A DNA stretch of 13,770 nucleotides from Avimuribaculum sp964395975 (GTDB taxonomy: Bacteria > Bacteroidota > Bacteroidia > Bacteroidales > Muribaculaceae): contig CAYNBZ010000055.1 of assembly GCA_964395975.1 (NCBI GenBank), positions 1-13,770 of the forward strand. The letters are read 5' to 3'. Positions 13,223 to 13,770 of this stretch are shown here, in pieces (the first letter of the stretch is position 1; each line of letters starts with the position of its first letter). The notes beneath the pieces are model-generated. The model searched no databases, was not told the DNA's origin, and saw only the letters and a program-made list of their open reading frames with translations. Both the position numbers and the translations under genes were made by a program.

Positions 13223-13770
13223 ATGGAAGAAAGAAACCGATTTAAAGAAGTGCTGAGTTCTTGTGTAAAGACCACATTCCTAATGGCAATGTTTCTCTCA
13301 ATTAGCTTCAATGCGAATGCCATGTTTAAGGTCGATGGTATATATTACAACATCCTTTCATCTGATGACAGGACTGTCGCAGTAACTAATGAGTATGGAG
13401 GATATACAGCCTCTAACAGTGGAAACAGCTATTCCGGAGATGTTATTATACCACAAAAAGTTATATATAACAGCATTACCTACACTGTCACCGCAATCGG
13501 GGACTGTGCTTTCGAGGGATGCAGCAGCTTGGCATCTGTTGAAATGCCTAACGTCACATATATCGGACGCTGGGCTTTCTCGTATTGCAGCAGTCTGACT
13601 TCAGTTGAGATGCCGAGTGTCACATCTATCGGGCAAGGTGCTTTCAGGCGATGCAGCAGTCTGACTTCAGTTGAGATGCCAAACGTCACCACTATCGGAC
13701 GCTGGGCTTTCTTTCGCAGCAGTCTGACCTCTGTAGAGCTTCCGTCGAGCGTCACATCTATCGGGGACTA
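13223..13770 (+). CDS. Secreted BspA-like leucine-rich repeat protein, partial (C-terminus off the right edge)
   Basis: The frame is open for 182 codons from the ATG at 13223 to the edge. A signal peptide is visible: charged N-terminus, hydrophobic core about 17-29, and likely cleavage after ANA at 33. Residues about 34-90 form a non-repeat lead-in, opening FKVDGIYYNI as is common in BspA-like proteins. From residue 92 come tandem LRR_5 repeats of 22 residues with the pattern IGxxAFxxCSSLTSVExPxVTx; four are seen at least in part. The fourth has lost one residue (the Cys is absent) and the next gains a Ser. Such proteins in Bacteroidales are surface or secreted adhesion-type proteins; the role here is inferred. 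Sampled G+C in the repeats is about 53%, above the efflux genes. Confidence 0.9.
   Translation, partial: MEERNRFKEVLSSCVKTTFLMAMFLSISFNANAMFKVDGIYYNILSSDDRTVAVTNEYGGYTASNSGNSYSGDVIIPQKVIYNSITYTVTAIGDCAFEGCSSLASVEMPNVTYIGRWAFSYCSSLTSVEMPSVTSIGQGAFRRCSSLTSVEMPNVTTIGRWAFFRSSLTSVELPSSVTSIGD

Noticed and set aside
13520..13712. CRISPR-like array
   Set aside because: The regularly spaced repeats are translated leucine-rich repeats in an open frame; there are no unique spacers.
13480..13755. Minus-strand 91-codon repetitive frame
   Set aside because: It is the antisense reading of the leucine-rich repeats; its regularity comes from the 66-base period of the plus-strand gene.
1..13770. tRNA or rRNA genes
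   Set aside because: No cloverleaf with a T-loop sequence and no rRNA-like stretch was recognised on either strand by eye.

Overview
The window looks like a Bacteroidales (Bacteroidota) chromosome segment. The base composition is mostly AT-rich, start codons generally lack Shine-Dalgarno sequences, and promoters carry the Bacteroidota -7 motif TAnnTTTG. The gene families are ones typical of gut or oral Bacteroidales: L25/Ctc, a three-gene RND metal efflux operon preceded by a small His-rich secreted protein, an agmatine-to-putrescine pair, and a BspA-type leucine-rich repeat protein. I would not name a genus from this alone.

Layout. Bases 1-1773 (minus strand) are the first 591 codons of a large protein that fuses an N-terminal phospholipase D-like nuclease domain to an SNF2/DEAH helicase; its C-terminus lies off the left edge. 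It is visibly richer in G+C than its neighbours and resembles restriction or phage-defence proteins. Between it and rplY lies a 530-base intergenic region holding a perfect 16-bp inverted repeat (1805-1820 / 1983-1998) around a promoter-like -7 element. This geometry suggests an invertible promoter and is the most interesting feature of the window. Bases 2304-3980 hold a housekeeping translation cluster: rplY (L25/Ctc), pth, and an HslR-like S4-domain protein. Bases 4067-10026 hold a metal-efflux operon: a small His/Cys-rich exported protein, a His-rich lipoprotein adaptor, a heavy-metal RND pump and a TolC-like outer membrane channel. After an imperfect hairpin come a small acidic unknown protein (10220-10459), agmatine deiminase, N-carbamoylputrescine amidase and a CYTH-domain protein, closed by a very strong intrinsic terminator at 12919-12969. 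The last intergenic region carries what may be a transposase scrap. From 13223 a secreted BspA-like leucine-rich repeat protein begins and runs off the right edge.

How the genes work together. rplY-pth-S4 serve ribosome function and peptidyl-tRNA rescue. The four efflux genes should form one envelope-spanning system moving metal ions out of the periplasm; the His clusters suggest a divalent-type ion, but this is inference. aguA-aguB convert agmatine to putrescine in two steps. All calls come from reading motifs in the sequence; no database search was possible.
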